From assembly GCA_964419225.1 (NCBI GenBank), contig CAYQPF010000107.1, positions 1-16,891 of the forward strand: DNA of 16,891 bases, given 5' to 3'. The position numbers were made by a program, and so were the translations under genes. Below the pieces are notes generated by a model. That model saw nothing but the letters and a program-made list of their open reading frames with translations. It made no database searches and was not told the origin of the DNA. Origin of the DNA: CAYQPF01 sp964419225. Its GTDB lineage: Bacteria > Cloacimonadota > Cloacimonadia > Cloacimonadales > CAYQPF01. This document shows, piece by piece, positions 7,526 to 14,701 of the stretch; the stretch's first letter is position 1; the number at the start of each line of letters is the position of its first letter.

Positions 7526-8884
7526 TTATAGGATGTACTTAGACAAATCTTCATCTTCAATAATAGGTTTAAGCTTAAGATCGACTAATTTTTTTGTAAT
7601 GACAACTTTTTTATTTTTTGTATTATACGGCATATCAAAGAGGTAGATATCTAATAAAGTATTCATAATAGTATGTAAGCGTCTGGCTCCGATATCTTCC
7701 ATTTTTGTATTAGCCAAAGCAGCATAATGAGCTATAGATTTAATAGCATTTTCTTCGAAATTAAGTTCAACACCTTCAGTTGCAAATAATGCTTCATATT
7801 GTTTCAACAAGGCATTTTTAGGGTATTTCAAAATTTTAACAAAGTCACTCTCGGTTAAAGAGTTAAGCTCTTCACGAATGGGGAAGCGACCCTGTAATTC
7901 GGGGATCAGGTCAGAAGGTTTTGCTGTATGGAAAGCACCGGCAGCGATAAAAAGGACATGAGTTGTATTGATAATGCCATATTTAGTGGGAACATTTGAA
8001 CCTTCAACAATTGGCAGTAAATCTCTTTGAACTCCTGATCTGGAAACATCAGCTGTGCTTTTTTTGTCAGTTGAAGCAATTTTATCAATTTCATCAATAA
8101 AAACAATGCCATGGTTTTCAACTCTGATCTTGGCTTCTTCAATAACTTTTTCACGGTTAATGAGTTTGTTTTCTTCCTGCTCTATAAAGTACTTCAGTGC
8201 TTGACCGACTTTGATTTTTTTATTGCGATTGTCCTTTTTAAAAGGAAGGATATTGGATATCATTTCACTGAAGTTAAAATCAAAAGCTTCGTTTCCCATG
8301 TTGGAAAAGACTTCGATATGAGGTGGTTTAGTTTCATCCAGAACAATCTCTATTTCTTTTTCATCAAGTTTACCGGAATCAAACATTTTCTCCATTTTTT
8401 TACGAGAACGACTGTACCTTTCAACTTTATCTTCGTAATCTGTTTCCTCGCCGAGTTTTTCATTCTTAGGAAAGGGTAGAAGCAAATCCAGAATTTTTTC
8501 TTTAGCCAGCACCTGAGCTTTGTCTTTGACTTGAGCGATCATTTCTGTGCGAACTTCACTGAAAGCAACATCCATTAGTTCTCTGATCATGGATTCCACA
8601 TCCCGGCCCACATAGCCCACCTCGGTGAACTTGGAGGCTTCGACTTTAACAAAGGGAGCATTGGCAAGCTTGGACAATCTGCGGGCAATTTCTGTTTTAC
8701 CGACGCCAGTAGGTCCGATCAGGATAATGTTGTTGGGCATGATCTCGTCCTGAAGATCACCTTCAACCTGTTGCCTTCTCCAGCGGTTTCTCAGAGCAAT
8801 AGCGACTGAACGCTTTGCTTTGTCCTGGCCAATAATATATTTATCTAATTCTTTGACAATGTTAACTGGTACTAAATCTTTCAT
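7526..8884 (-). CDS. hslU: ATP-dependent protease ATPase subunit HslU
   Basis: HslU (ClpY) is the hexameric AAA+ unfoldase that feeds substrates to the HslV peptidase in the cytosol. The 452 residues match the normal family length. Visible elements are the start LVPVNIVKELDKYIIGQDKAK, Walker A GPTGVGKT (57-64), the pore motif GYVGRD (90-95), a charged intermediate domain (about 110-240), Walker B VFIDEIDK (261-268), a sensor/arginine region around ELQGRFPIREEL, and the C-terminal tail ending LSKYIL, which in the family inserts into HslV to activate it. Its ATG lies 7 bases after the hslV stop, with GAGAG as ribosome binding site. Everything needed for activity appears intact. Confidence 0.97.
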   Translation of the reverse strand: MKDLVPVNIVKELDKYIIGQDKAKRSVAIALRNRWRRQQVEGDLQDEIMPNNIILIGPTGVGKTEIARRLSKLANAPFVKVEASKFTEVGYVGRDVESMIRELMDVAFSEVRTEMIAQVKDKAQVLAKEKILDLLLPFPKNEKLGEETDYEDKVERYSRSRKKMEKMFDSGKLDEKEIEIVLDETKPPHIEVFSNMGNEAFDFNFSEMISNILPFKKDNRNKKIKVGQALKYFIEQEENKLINREKVIEEAKIRVENHGIVFIDEIDKIASTDKKSTADVSRSGVQRDLLPIVEGSNVPTKYGIINTTHVLFIAAGAFHTAKPSDLIPELQGRFPIREELNSLTESDFVKILKYPKNALLKQYEALFATEGVELNFEENAIKSIAHYAALANTKMEDIGARRLHTIMNTLLDIYLFDMPYNTKNKKVVITKKLVDLKLKPIIEDEDLSKYIL

Positions 8885-8891
8885 TATTCTC

Positions 8892-9416
8892 TCACAGTTC
8901 TTTTATGGAAAAATGGGAATTTGTGTATATGCAAATGTTTGAAGCTATTTTTAAGGATTTTTCGACAATATCCTTAGCTTCAAGGTTGGTATTTTCAATC
9001 AGAGCCATAGCTGAAGCCAGAGCATAATTGCCACCCGAGCCTATGGCAGCAACTGGTTCATCAGGTTCCAGTACGTCTCCGCTACCTGTAATAACGAAAA
9101 TATTGGTTTTATCTGCGACAATGATCATGGCTTCCAATCTTCTTAGAATTCTGTCTGATCTCCAGTCCTTTGCTAATTCTACGGCAGAGCGTTTTAGATT
9201 ACCTTTATGTTCTTTCAATTTTTCTTCAAATTTTTCAAACAGAGTAAAAGCATCGGCTGTAGATCCGGCAAATCCAGCCAAAACTTTTTCATTGTAGAGA
9301 GAGCGGATTTTAACGGCTTTGGTTTTCATTACAGTGTTGCCAAGAGTCACCTGGCCATCAGATCCGATGGCTGTTTTGCCGTTAACCCTGACTGCTAATA
9401 TAGTTGTTGCATGCAT
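8892..9416 (-). CDS. hslV: ATP-dependent protease peptidase subunit HslV
   Basis: HslV (ClpQ) is the proteasome-beta-related threonine peptidase that forms a double hexamer capped by HslU. The 174-residue product starts MHATTILAVRVNGK; T4 aligns with the catalytic N-terminal threonine (Thr1 after processing), so a short MHA propeptide must be removed. Other family landmarks are GSDGQVTLGNTVMK, KVLAGFAGSTADAFTLFEKFE, AVELAKDWRSDR, the AIGSGGNYALASA glycine loop and the end ICIYTN. It starts 8 bases after the ftsH stop and is followed by hslU, the usual order. The ribosome binding site is weak (around AGGCAAAG), so coupling to ftsH translation is plausible. Confidence 0.97.
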   Translation of the reverse strand: MHATTILAVRVNGKTAIGSDGQVTLGNTVMKTKAVKIRSLYNEKVLAGFAGSTADAFTLFEKFEEKLKEHKGNLKRSAVELAKDWRSDRILRRLEAMIIVADKTNIFVITGSGDVLEPDEPVAAIGSGGNYALASAMALIENTNLEAKDIVEKSLKIASNICIYTNSHFSIKEL

Positions 9417-9424
9417 ATCTTTGC

Positions 9425-11344
9425 CTATGTTAACTCAATTTTCATTTCAAGAGCTTTTTTATATCTTGCTTCGACGAATTCTCTTTCATTTTCATCCAGA
9501 TCTTTCAGGATCATATCGTAAATCTCATTGGTGCCGAGAGTTTCTTTTTCCAGAAGTTCTATAGCCATTGTTTCCAACATTTGTTTATGATCTTTGAGAA
9601 TACTCATAGCTTTTGTATGAGCGATCTGGATTATTTCTCTGATTTCATTATCAACCATTCTGGCAGTATCTTCACTGAAGAAATCACGTTGAGCAAAATC
9701 TTTGCCCAGGAAGATCTGACCTTCTTCTTTGCCAACTGTCATAGGACCAACTTTTAAACTCATACCCCACTGAGTAACCATTTTCTTGGCTATCTCTGTA
9801 GCTCTTTGGATATCTGAGCCGGCACCTGTGGTAAGATCTCCAAAAGTGACTTCTTCTGCGGCTCTTCCGCCCAGAAGTGAAACCAGCGTTTGTTCCAGAT
9901 ATGTTCTGGAGTAATTTGATTTATCGGTTTGCAGGAAATGGGTAGCACCACCTGAAAAACCTCTGGGAATAATAGTAACCTTATGCACAGGTTCTGTCTT
10001 TTCCTGGAATACTGAACAGAGAACGTGTCCTACTTCATGGAAGGCAGTATTTCTCTTGTCTTCGTCGGCGATAACCTTGCTTTTTCTTTCTTTACCTAAA
10101 GTTACTTTATCTTTAGCTTCATCAAAATCTATCATGTTGATAACATTTTTATCTTTGGCAGCTGCCAGCAAAGCAGATTCATTCACTAAATTAGCCAGAT
10201 CTGCACCACTGAATCCGGGCGTACTTCTGGCAATTATGCTTAAGTTAACATCATCTGCCATAGGTAAAACTTTAGTATGAACTTTTAAAATAGCTTCTCT
10301 TCCTTTGATATCCGGTAGATCTACAACAACTTGGCGATCGAATCTGCCAGGTCTGAGTAAAGCTGGATCTAAAACATCGGGTCTGTTAGTAGCAGCTATG
10401 ATAATTACAGAATCATTCTTTTCAAAACCGTCCATTTCAACCAGGAGTTGGTTGAGTGTTTGTTCACGTTCATCATGACCACCGCCCAGCCCGGCACCAC
10501 GAGATCTGCCAACAGCGTCAATTTCATCTATAAATGCAATGCAGGGAGCACTTTTCTTGGCTTGTTCAAACAAATCACGAACTCTGGAAGCTCCTACACC
10601 GACAAACATTTCCACAAAGTCAGAGCCACTGATGCTGAAGAAAGGAACTCCAGCTTCTCCGGCTACAGCTTTGGCTAACAGGGTTTTACCTGTTCCGGGA
10701 CGTCCCAGCAAGAGTACACCTCTGGGAATTCTTCCACCCAGTTTTTGAAATTTCTGAGGAGCTTTAAGAAATTCTACGATTTCTTCTAATTCTTCTTTAG
10801 CTTCATCAACTCCGGCTACATCATTGAAAGTCGTATTTGTTTTTCCATCCATGAACATTTTGGCACGACTCTTTCCAAAAGTAAATGCTTTATTACCACC
10901 GGAACTCATTGATCTCATAAAGAAAATCCAAATACCGATGAAGAGTAAGAAGGGGAGCCAGGATAAAATAGCTGTTAAAACCTTAGAAGGTCTTTGAGAT
11001 ACAACATTAACATTTTTTGCCTGCAGTACATTAACAATATTTGCATCTTCAAAAGGCATATAAGTATGGTATATTTTTTTATCAATTAATTCAAATTTGA
11101 TATCTTTATCTTCAAAGACAGCTTTGCTAACCTGATCTGTATTTACCAATTTAACAAAGTCTGAATAGGCGATATCTTTTGTACGTGTTTTTGTACTGTA
11201 CATTAACTGATAAACGAAAAGTGCCATTAAAATAAGAATTAACCACAGAGTAACCTGGGACGGTTTTTTTATCATTTTACCCTTTTCCGGAAGTGGAGGT
11301 TGCTCATTGTCCTTGTTAGTGTCTTTTTTATTGAAATTTAGCAT
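9425..11344 (-). CDS. ftsH: ATP-dependent zinc metalloprotease FtsH
   Basis: FtsH is a membrane-bound AAA+ protease that degrades membrane and regulatory proteins. In the 639-residue product a charged N-terminal tail (about 1-30) precedes TM1 (32-50), a periplasmic domain (51-121), TM2 (122-143), and the AAA+ module with Walker A at 214-221, Walker B CIAFIDEIDA (268-277) and the second region of homology ATNRPDVLDPALLRPGRFDR. The protease domain has the zinc motif HEVGH (436-440) and a third-ligand candidate D511 in TTGAGSD. Walker A reads GRPGTGKT instead of the usual GPPGTGKT (R215). The start overlaps the end of hpt by 7 bases, with AAGGAG inside hpt serving as ribosome binding site. Confidence 0.97.
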   Translation of the reverse strand: MLNFNKKDTNKDNEQPPLPEKGKMIKKPSQVTLWLILILMALFVYQLMYSTKTRTKDIAYSDFVKLVNTDQVSKAVFEDKDIKFELIDKKIYHTYMPFEDANIVNVLQAKNVNVVSQRPSKVLTAILSWLPFLLFIGIWIFFMRSMSSGGNKAFTFGKSRAKMFMDGKTNTTFNDVAGVDEAKEELEEIVEFLKAPQKFQKLGGRIPRGVLLLGRPGTGKTLLAKAVAGEAGVPFFSISGSDFVEMFVGVGASRVRDLFEQAKKSAPCIAFIDEIDAVGRSRGAGLGGGHDEREQTLNQLLVEMDGFEKNDSVIIIAATNRPDVLDPALLRPGRFDRQVVVDLPDIKGREAILKVHTKVLPMADDVNLSIIARSTPGFSGADLANLVNESALLAAAKDKNVINMIDFDEAKDKVTLGKERKSKVIADEDKRNTAFHEVGHVLCSVFQEKTEPVHKVTIIPRGFSGGATHFLQTDKSNYSRTYLEQTLVSLLGGRAAEEVTFGDLTTGAGSDIQRATEIAKKMVTQWGMSLKVGPMTVGKEEGQIFLGKDFAQRDFFSEDTARMVDNEIREIIQIAHTKAMSILKDHKQMLETMAIELLEKETLGTNEIYDMILKDLDENEREFVEARYKKALEMKIELT

Positions 11345-11877
11345 GAATAAATCTCCTTTTTCAGTATCCCTATAAATGGTAGGTTTCTATATTTTTCTGC
11401 ATAATCAAGTCCATAGCCAACGACAAACTCATCAGGAACAGAAAACCCCAGATAATCAATAGAGACTTCAATTTTATGCGATGTTGGTTTATCTAACAAA
11501 ACACAAGTTTCAATTAGCTTTGGTTTGTGTTGTAATAAATATTCTTTAATATAATTTAAGGATAATCCGCTATCCACAATATCTTCTACTATAATAACTG
11601 TCCTATTACAAATATCTGCATCAATATCTTTACGGATTTTTACTATACCAGAGGAGGTTGTACTATTGCCATAACTGGAAATCGACATAAAATCAATCTC
11701 CACAGGAACATCAATTGTACGAATCAGATCAGCTAAAAATAAGCTTGCACCTTTTAAAATACAAACAAAAATTGGAACTTCATCCTGATACTTTGCAGAG
11801 ATTTCCTGACCTATTTCAGAAATTCTTCTGTCTAACTTTTCTTTATCAATTAAAATTTTGTTTAAATCACTTAACAT
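11338..11877 (-). CDS. hpt: hypoxanthine phosphoribosyltransferase
   Basis: This purine-salvage enzyme joins hypoxanthine (often guanine too) to PRPP, giving IMP or GMP. The 179-residue product matches family length. It shows the CILKGASLFLADL loop (39-51), the SYGNSTTSSG flexible loop (68-77), the PRPP motif VIIVEDIVDSGLS (94-106, with E98/D99 and D102) and the base-binding end GFSVPDEFVVGYGLDYAEKYRNLPF. I chose the ATG at 11877 because GAGG sits just upstream (about 11882-11886) and the protein begins MLSDLNKILI, a normal Hpt start. A longer reading from 11937 would overlap tilS by over 50 bases. The tilS stop lies 7 bases upstream and ftsH overlaps the 3' end; tilS-hpt-ftsH is a well-known gene order in Firmicutes. 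Confidence 0.95.
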   Translation of the reverse strand: MLSDLNKILIDKEKLDRRISEIGQEISAKYQDEVPIFVCILKGASLFLADLIRTIDVPVEIDFMSISSYGNSTTSSGIVKIRKDIDADICNRTVIIVEDIVDSGLSLNYIKEYLLQHKPKLIETCVLLDKPTSHKIEVSIDYLGFSVPDEFVVGYGLDYAEKYRNLPFIGILKKEIYSC

Positions 11878-11884
11878 TTTTACC

Positions 11885-13309
11885 TCATTTAATTTTTCGT
11901 TCTGCAGATCTATTCTTGCTTTCCTGTAAATCTTCAATTTTGATTATCAACACCGAAGCAGTGTCTTTAGTGATGGCAACTCTCTGATCAATTCTGATCC
12001 CTCCTATCCAAATTATATTCTCTTTATCTGAAAAGATAACCAGCTTATCCCGCTCTACTAAATTTATTTTTTCGTCAATCAAAAAATCTTTTAATTTCTT
12101 CTCCGATTGCATTCCATAGGGAATGAATCTGTCCCCATTTTGACGATGTCTTAGTATTATGGGTAGTGATATTTTGTCCAGATCAAAATATGCAGTATTC
12201 GGATCAAACTTTATGATTTTAGTATCTGGAATCACTTTAGTCTTTTGAATTGTGATTCTGTATTTTTCAAATAACTGAAATGTTTTCACTAAATCTAATT
12301 CTTTTGTGTTTTGTCTGACAACTTCTTCCTGTTCTTTTTTATGACAGAAAGAAAGATTATCATACTCTTTTCTTACTATCAAATCACCTGGTAAATCTAT
12401 TTGCTTTGTCCCCTGTGTGAGCAGCAGTTTTTTGATATTATCAAAATGTGTTGTATAAATATCTTTATCCGAGCCTGTTAAGGTTATTATGCAATACCTG
12501 AAAACATAATATTTCAGAGCATTATCCAGTTCATTGAGCTTAATAATATCTAATTCAATTTCTTTGGAAGAAGTATTTAAAATGATTTTCTTTAGTTTAG
12601 GTTGGACAAAACTCCAGAGAAATCTGTCAATTTCATTAAAATAGTTTGAATAGCTGTATAATCGTTGAATAATTTGAGGATTAACTTTGTCAGTTATCCA
12701 GGGAATAAATTCATTTCTTAGTTTATTACGTGTGAAATCACTTTCTTTATTTGTTTTATCTTCGACCCAGCCCAGATTTAAATCCTCCAAATATTTCCTG
12801 ATTTCATCTTTTCTAAAAGCTAAAAAGGGGTGAATAATTTTTATGCGTGATTCTTCAATTCCTTTTAATCCATTCAATCCTGAACCCCGCAAAAACCTGT
12901 GGAGTACAGTTTCTGCCTGATCTTCCATGGTATGGGCTAAAGCAATTTTACTGATTTTGTATTGATGTACAAGGGAATTGAAGTAATCAAGCCTAAGATT
13001 ACGCAGACTATTCTCATTTATTTGTTGATCTTGTAAGTCAAAACTTTTAACAAATAATGGAAGATTGTTTGTATAACAATATTCTTTAACAAATCTTTCA
13101 TCACTTTTTGAATCTTCTCCCCGTAAATTGTAATTTACATGTGCAACAAAAATACTAAGGTTGAATTCTTTTTGAAGTTTTAAGATAGCTGTTAACAATC
13201 CGATCGAATCAGAACCGCCTGATACACCGACCAGAATCCGATCTGATTCCTTGAAAATCTTTTGCCTTCTTACATGATTTCTAAAATCTGTCAGGAAACC
13301 GTCTTTCAT
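11885..13309 (-). CDS. tilS: tRNA(Ile)-lysidine synthetase
   Basis: TilS uses ATP and lysine to convert C34 of the CAU-anticodon isoleucine tRNA to lysidine, so that it reads AUA; the enzyme is essential in most bacteria. The 474-residue product has the PP-loop SGGSDS (30-35) within RILVGVSGGSDSIGLL, then FVAHVNYNLRG, the HTMEDQAETVLHRFLRGSG segment and LGWVEDKTN with DFTRNKLRNE, all typical of the N-terminal domain. The C-terminal TilS domain is seen in LRHRQNGDRFIPYGM and KKLKDFLIDEKI. It is longer than the E. coli enzyme (about 430 aa). The ATG at 13309 has AGGAG just upstream. It appears to be the first gene of the long minus-strand run. Confidence 0.95.
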   Translation of the reverse strand: MKDGFLTDFRNHVRRQKIFKESDRILVGVSGGSDSIGLLTAILKLQKEFNLSIFVAHVNYNLRGEDSKSDERFVKEYCYTNNLPLFVKSFDLQDQQINENSLRNLRLDYFNSLVHQYKISKIALAHTMEDQAETVLHRFLRGSGLNGLKGIEESRIKIIHPFLAFRKDEIRKYLEDLNLGWVEDKTNKESDFTRNKLRNEFIPWITDKVNPQIIQRLYSYSNYFNEIDRFLWSFVQPKLKKIILNTSSKEIELDIIKLNELDNALKYYVFRYCIITLTGSDKDIYTTHFDNIKKLLLTQGTKQIDLPGDLIVRKEYDNLSFCHKKEQEEVVRQNTKELDLVKTFQLFEKYRITIQKTKVIPDTKIIKFDPNTAYFDLDKISLPIILRHRQNGDRFIPYGMQSEKKLKDFLIDEKINLVERDKLVIFSDKENIIWIGGIRIDQRVAITKDTASVLIIKIEDLQESKNRSAERKIK

Positions 13310-13330
13310 TTCTGCTCCTGTTATAACTTC

Positions 13331-13347
13331 AGGTTCTTGAGGAACCT
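13331..13347. other. short hairpin in the tilS leader
   Basis: AGGTTC (13331-13336) and GAACCT (13342-13347) form a perfect 6-bp stem around a 5-base loop, 22 bases upstream of the tilS ATG and therefore probably in its 5' untranslated leader. No T run follows on the minus strand, so it is not an intrinsic terminator. It could be a leader structure or a protein site; function unknown. Confidence 0.35.
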
Positions 13348-13410
13348 TTGTTCATTAGCACATTTTGTCTGAATAATCAGATAAATATTCCATAAATACT
13401 TCAATAAATA

Positions 13411-13439
13411 TAGCTAAAATATATCAATTTTTATGTCAA
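13411..13439 (-). promoter_or_regulatory. candidate promoter for the tilS operon
   Basis: On the minus strand a perfect TTGACA occupies 13439-13434. The hexamer at 17-base spacing is TAGCTA (13416-13411), a poor -10; a better TATATT (13412-13407) is 21 bases away. It lies about 100 bases upstream of tilS in the only sizeable gap before the long minus-strand run, so a promoter is expected in this region. The exact elements are uncertain. Confidence 0.3.
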
Positions 13440-13492
13440 ACTAAATAAAACTATATTTTTTAAAAAAAAACCAAAAATAAATCATTTTTTCA

Positions 13493-13521
13493 TTGACAAA
13501 TATATTTTCATATTGTGAATT
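13493..13521 (+). promoter_or_regulatory. candidate promoter for the HU gene
   Basis: A perfect TTGACA lies at 13493-13498. At 17-base spacing the -10 position reads TGAATT (13516-13521), with three matches to TATAAT. The spacing to the HU ATG at 13549 leaves a leader of about 20 bases, enough for the GGAGG site at 13539-13543. The -35 is convincing and the -10 weak. Confidence 0.4.
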
Positions 13522-13538
13522 AACTTATTAAAATTTGC

Positions 13539-13543
13539 GGAGG
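13539..13543 (+). promoter_or_regulatory. ribosome binding site of the HU gene
   Basis: GGAGG lies five bases before the ATG at 13549. It fixes the start of the HU gene and suits high expression. Confidence 0.7.
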
Positions 13544-13548
13544 TTTTT

Positions 13549-13821
13549 ATGACCAGAGAGGATTTAGTAGCAAAAATTGCTAAAGACGCAGCTATTACCA
13601 AAAAACAAGCTGATTTGGCTTTGAGATCTGTTCTTGATGGAGTAACTGAATCTTTACAGGCTGGGGACAAGATGGCCTTTATCGGTTTCGGTACATTCCA
13701 GGTAGCAGAAAGAAAAGAAAGAAAGGGTATCAATCCTAAGACAAAAGCTGAAATTAAGATTCCAGCAACCAAAGCTCCTGTTTTTAAAGCTGGCAGTAAG
13801 TTGAAAGAAGCTGTTAAGTAA
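13549..13821 (+). CDS. hup: HU-family DNA-binding protein
   Basis: HU is a small dimeric nucleoid protein that bends and compacts DNA without strong sequence preference. The 90-residue product has the canonical length. It has the N-terminal helical dimerisation body (TREDLVAKIAKDAAITKKQADLA...), the GFGTFQVAERKERKGINPKT segment leading into the DNA-binding arm, the arm itself with IPATKAP, including the proline that intercalates in the family, and the closing F-K-A-G-S-K-L-K-E-A-V. It is a single-gene unit, with its own promoter-like region upstream and a terminator downstream. HU cannot be told from IHF-like paralogues with full certainty, but the arm and length favour HU. Confidence 0.95.
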   Translation: MTREDLVAKIAKDAAITKKQADLALRSVLDGVTESLQAGDKMAFIGFGTFQVAERKERKGINPKTKAEIKIPATKAPVFKAGSKLKEAVK

Positions 13822-13844
13822 TTTCCTTTTTTACATGAAAAAAG

Positions 13845-13874
13845 AAGAGCGGGAAAAATCCCGCTCTTTTTTTT
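13845..13874. terminator. intrinsic terminator between HU and the cyclophilin gene, bidirectional
   Basis: A perfect 10-bp stem has left arm 13845-13854 (AAGAGCGGGA) and right arm 13859-13868, with an AAAA loop and a T run to 13874 on the plus strand. On the minus strand the stem is followed, after one C, by a run of T (the A-run at about 13837-13843), so it can also end the convergent cyclophilin transcript, whose stop is at 13878. The G+C-rich stem is the strongest in the window. Confidence 0.93.
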
Positions 13875-13877
13875 GAA

Positions 13878-14690
13878 CTATTTTATGATAACTTTTTTAA
13901 TGATTGCTTTGTTCCCATCAAGTGGCTTGTCTTTTGTGTCTTTTGGTAAATCCTGAATTTTCAGAACTACTTCCATTCCTTTCGTTACTTTTCCAAAAAC
14001 TGTATGTTTCCCGTTTAACCAGTCACAGCCTTCTTTTTTAGTTACGATAAAGAATTGTGAACCGTTTGTGTTTGGTCCTGAATTAGCCATACAGATAGTT
14101 CCATACTCAACCTTACCTTTCAGAGGGCCTTTATTGAAGATGGGGGCATTTGTATGAGTCAGTGCTTTGTATTCTTCGACAGACTTTACCATTAAGGGTA
14201 CACCACTCTTTTTTTCCTGACATTTTTTCAGGATATTTACAATTGTTGTATCGGGTTGGGGAGTTCTTTGTAAATATGGTTGCAGGATAAACTGATAGAC
14301 ATCCTGTGCTTTCTCTTCGGTAGTAATTTCACCTTTCAATTCCTCACCCTTATCGAAGCATTCATCTTCGAACTTATAGCCTGGGTCGCCTGTTCCAGTA
14401 CCAAGGGGGCATCCGCCCTGAATCATAAAATCTTTGATAACCCGGTGAAAAATTAAGCCGTCAAAAAAAGGTTTTTTTACTTTTTCTCTGGATACTGGAT
14501 CTGTCCATTCTTTTGTTCCAGAGGCTAATCCTACAAAATTATCAACTGTTTTGGGTGCCATTGTTCTGTCTAATTCCAGATAAATATCACCGTAATTCGT
14601 TTTCATGACCACATTTACTAATTCGTTTGCTAATACATTACTCATAATCAAACCTACTCCTATTAATAGTAATAATAATTTTTTGTACAT
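13878..14690 (-). CDS. exported peptidyl-prolyl cis-trans isomerase, cyclophilin type, with internal insertion
   Basis: This folding enzyme isomerises proline peptide bonds, probably in the periplasm. A signal peptide (basic MYKK, hydrophobic 4-16, possible cleavage after ANA-like residues near 21) precedes the cyclophilin fold. Conserved active-site elements are FHRVIKDFMIQGG (R83, F88, Q91), GTGTGDPGYKFEDE (97-110), MANSGPNTNGSQFFI (201-215), W224 and H229 in WLNGKHTVFG. About 85 residues (111-196) are inserted between the FEDE loop and MANSGP, where ordinary cyclophilins have about 10-20. This explains the length of 270 against about 165-190 for common bacterial members. The insert is charged, with predicted helices, and carries two cysteines with its flanks. 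ATG at 14690 has AAAGGAG upstream, 11 bases after the glycosyltransferase stop. Confidence 0.92.
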   Translation of the reverse strand: MYKKLLLLLIGVGLIMSNVLANELVNVVMKTNYGDIYLELDRTMAPKTVDNFVGLASGTKEWTDPVSREKVKKPFFDGLIFHRVIKDFMIQGGCPLGTGTGDPGYKFEDECFDKGEELKGEITTEEKAQDVYQFILQPYLQRTPQPDTTIVNILKKCQEKKSGVPLMVKSVEEYKALTHTNAPIFNKGPLKGKVEYGTICMANSGPNTNGSQFFIVTKKEGCDWLNGKHTVFGKVTKGMEVVLKIQDLPKDTKDKPLDGNKAIIKKVIIK

Positions 14691-14701
14691 ACTGTCTCCT
14701 T

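Noticed and set aside
8111..8479. 122-residue plus-strand frame inside hslU
   Set aside because: It is antisense to the conserved HslU intermediate domain; the Phe-rich composition is what the reverse of Lys/Glu codons gives.
10056..10748. Several open frames antisense to ftsH
   Set aside because: All lie opposite strongly conserved AAA+ and protease motifs and have no plausible start context.
11338..11937. Longer hpt reading from 11937
   Set aside because: It would overlap tilS by more than 50 bases, adds residues not typical of Hpt, and ignores the GAGG site just before the ATG at 11877.
13440..13492. A/T homopolymer-rich stretch considered as a replication or UP-type element
   Set aside because: No repeated DnaA-box-like 9-mers and no phased A-tracts could be seen; it is simply very AT-rich.
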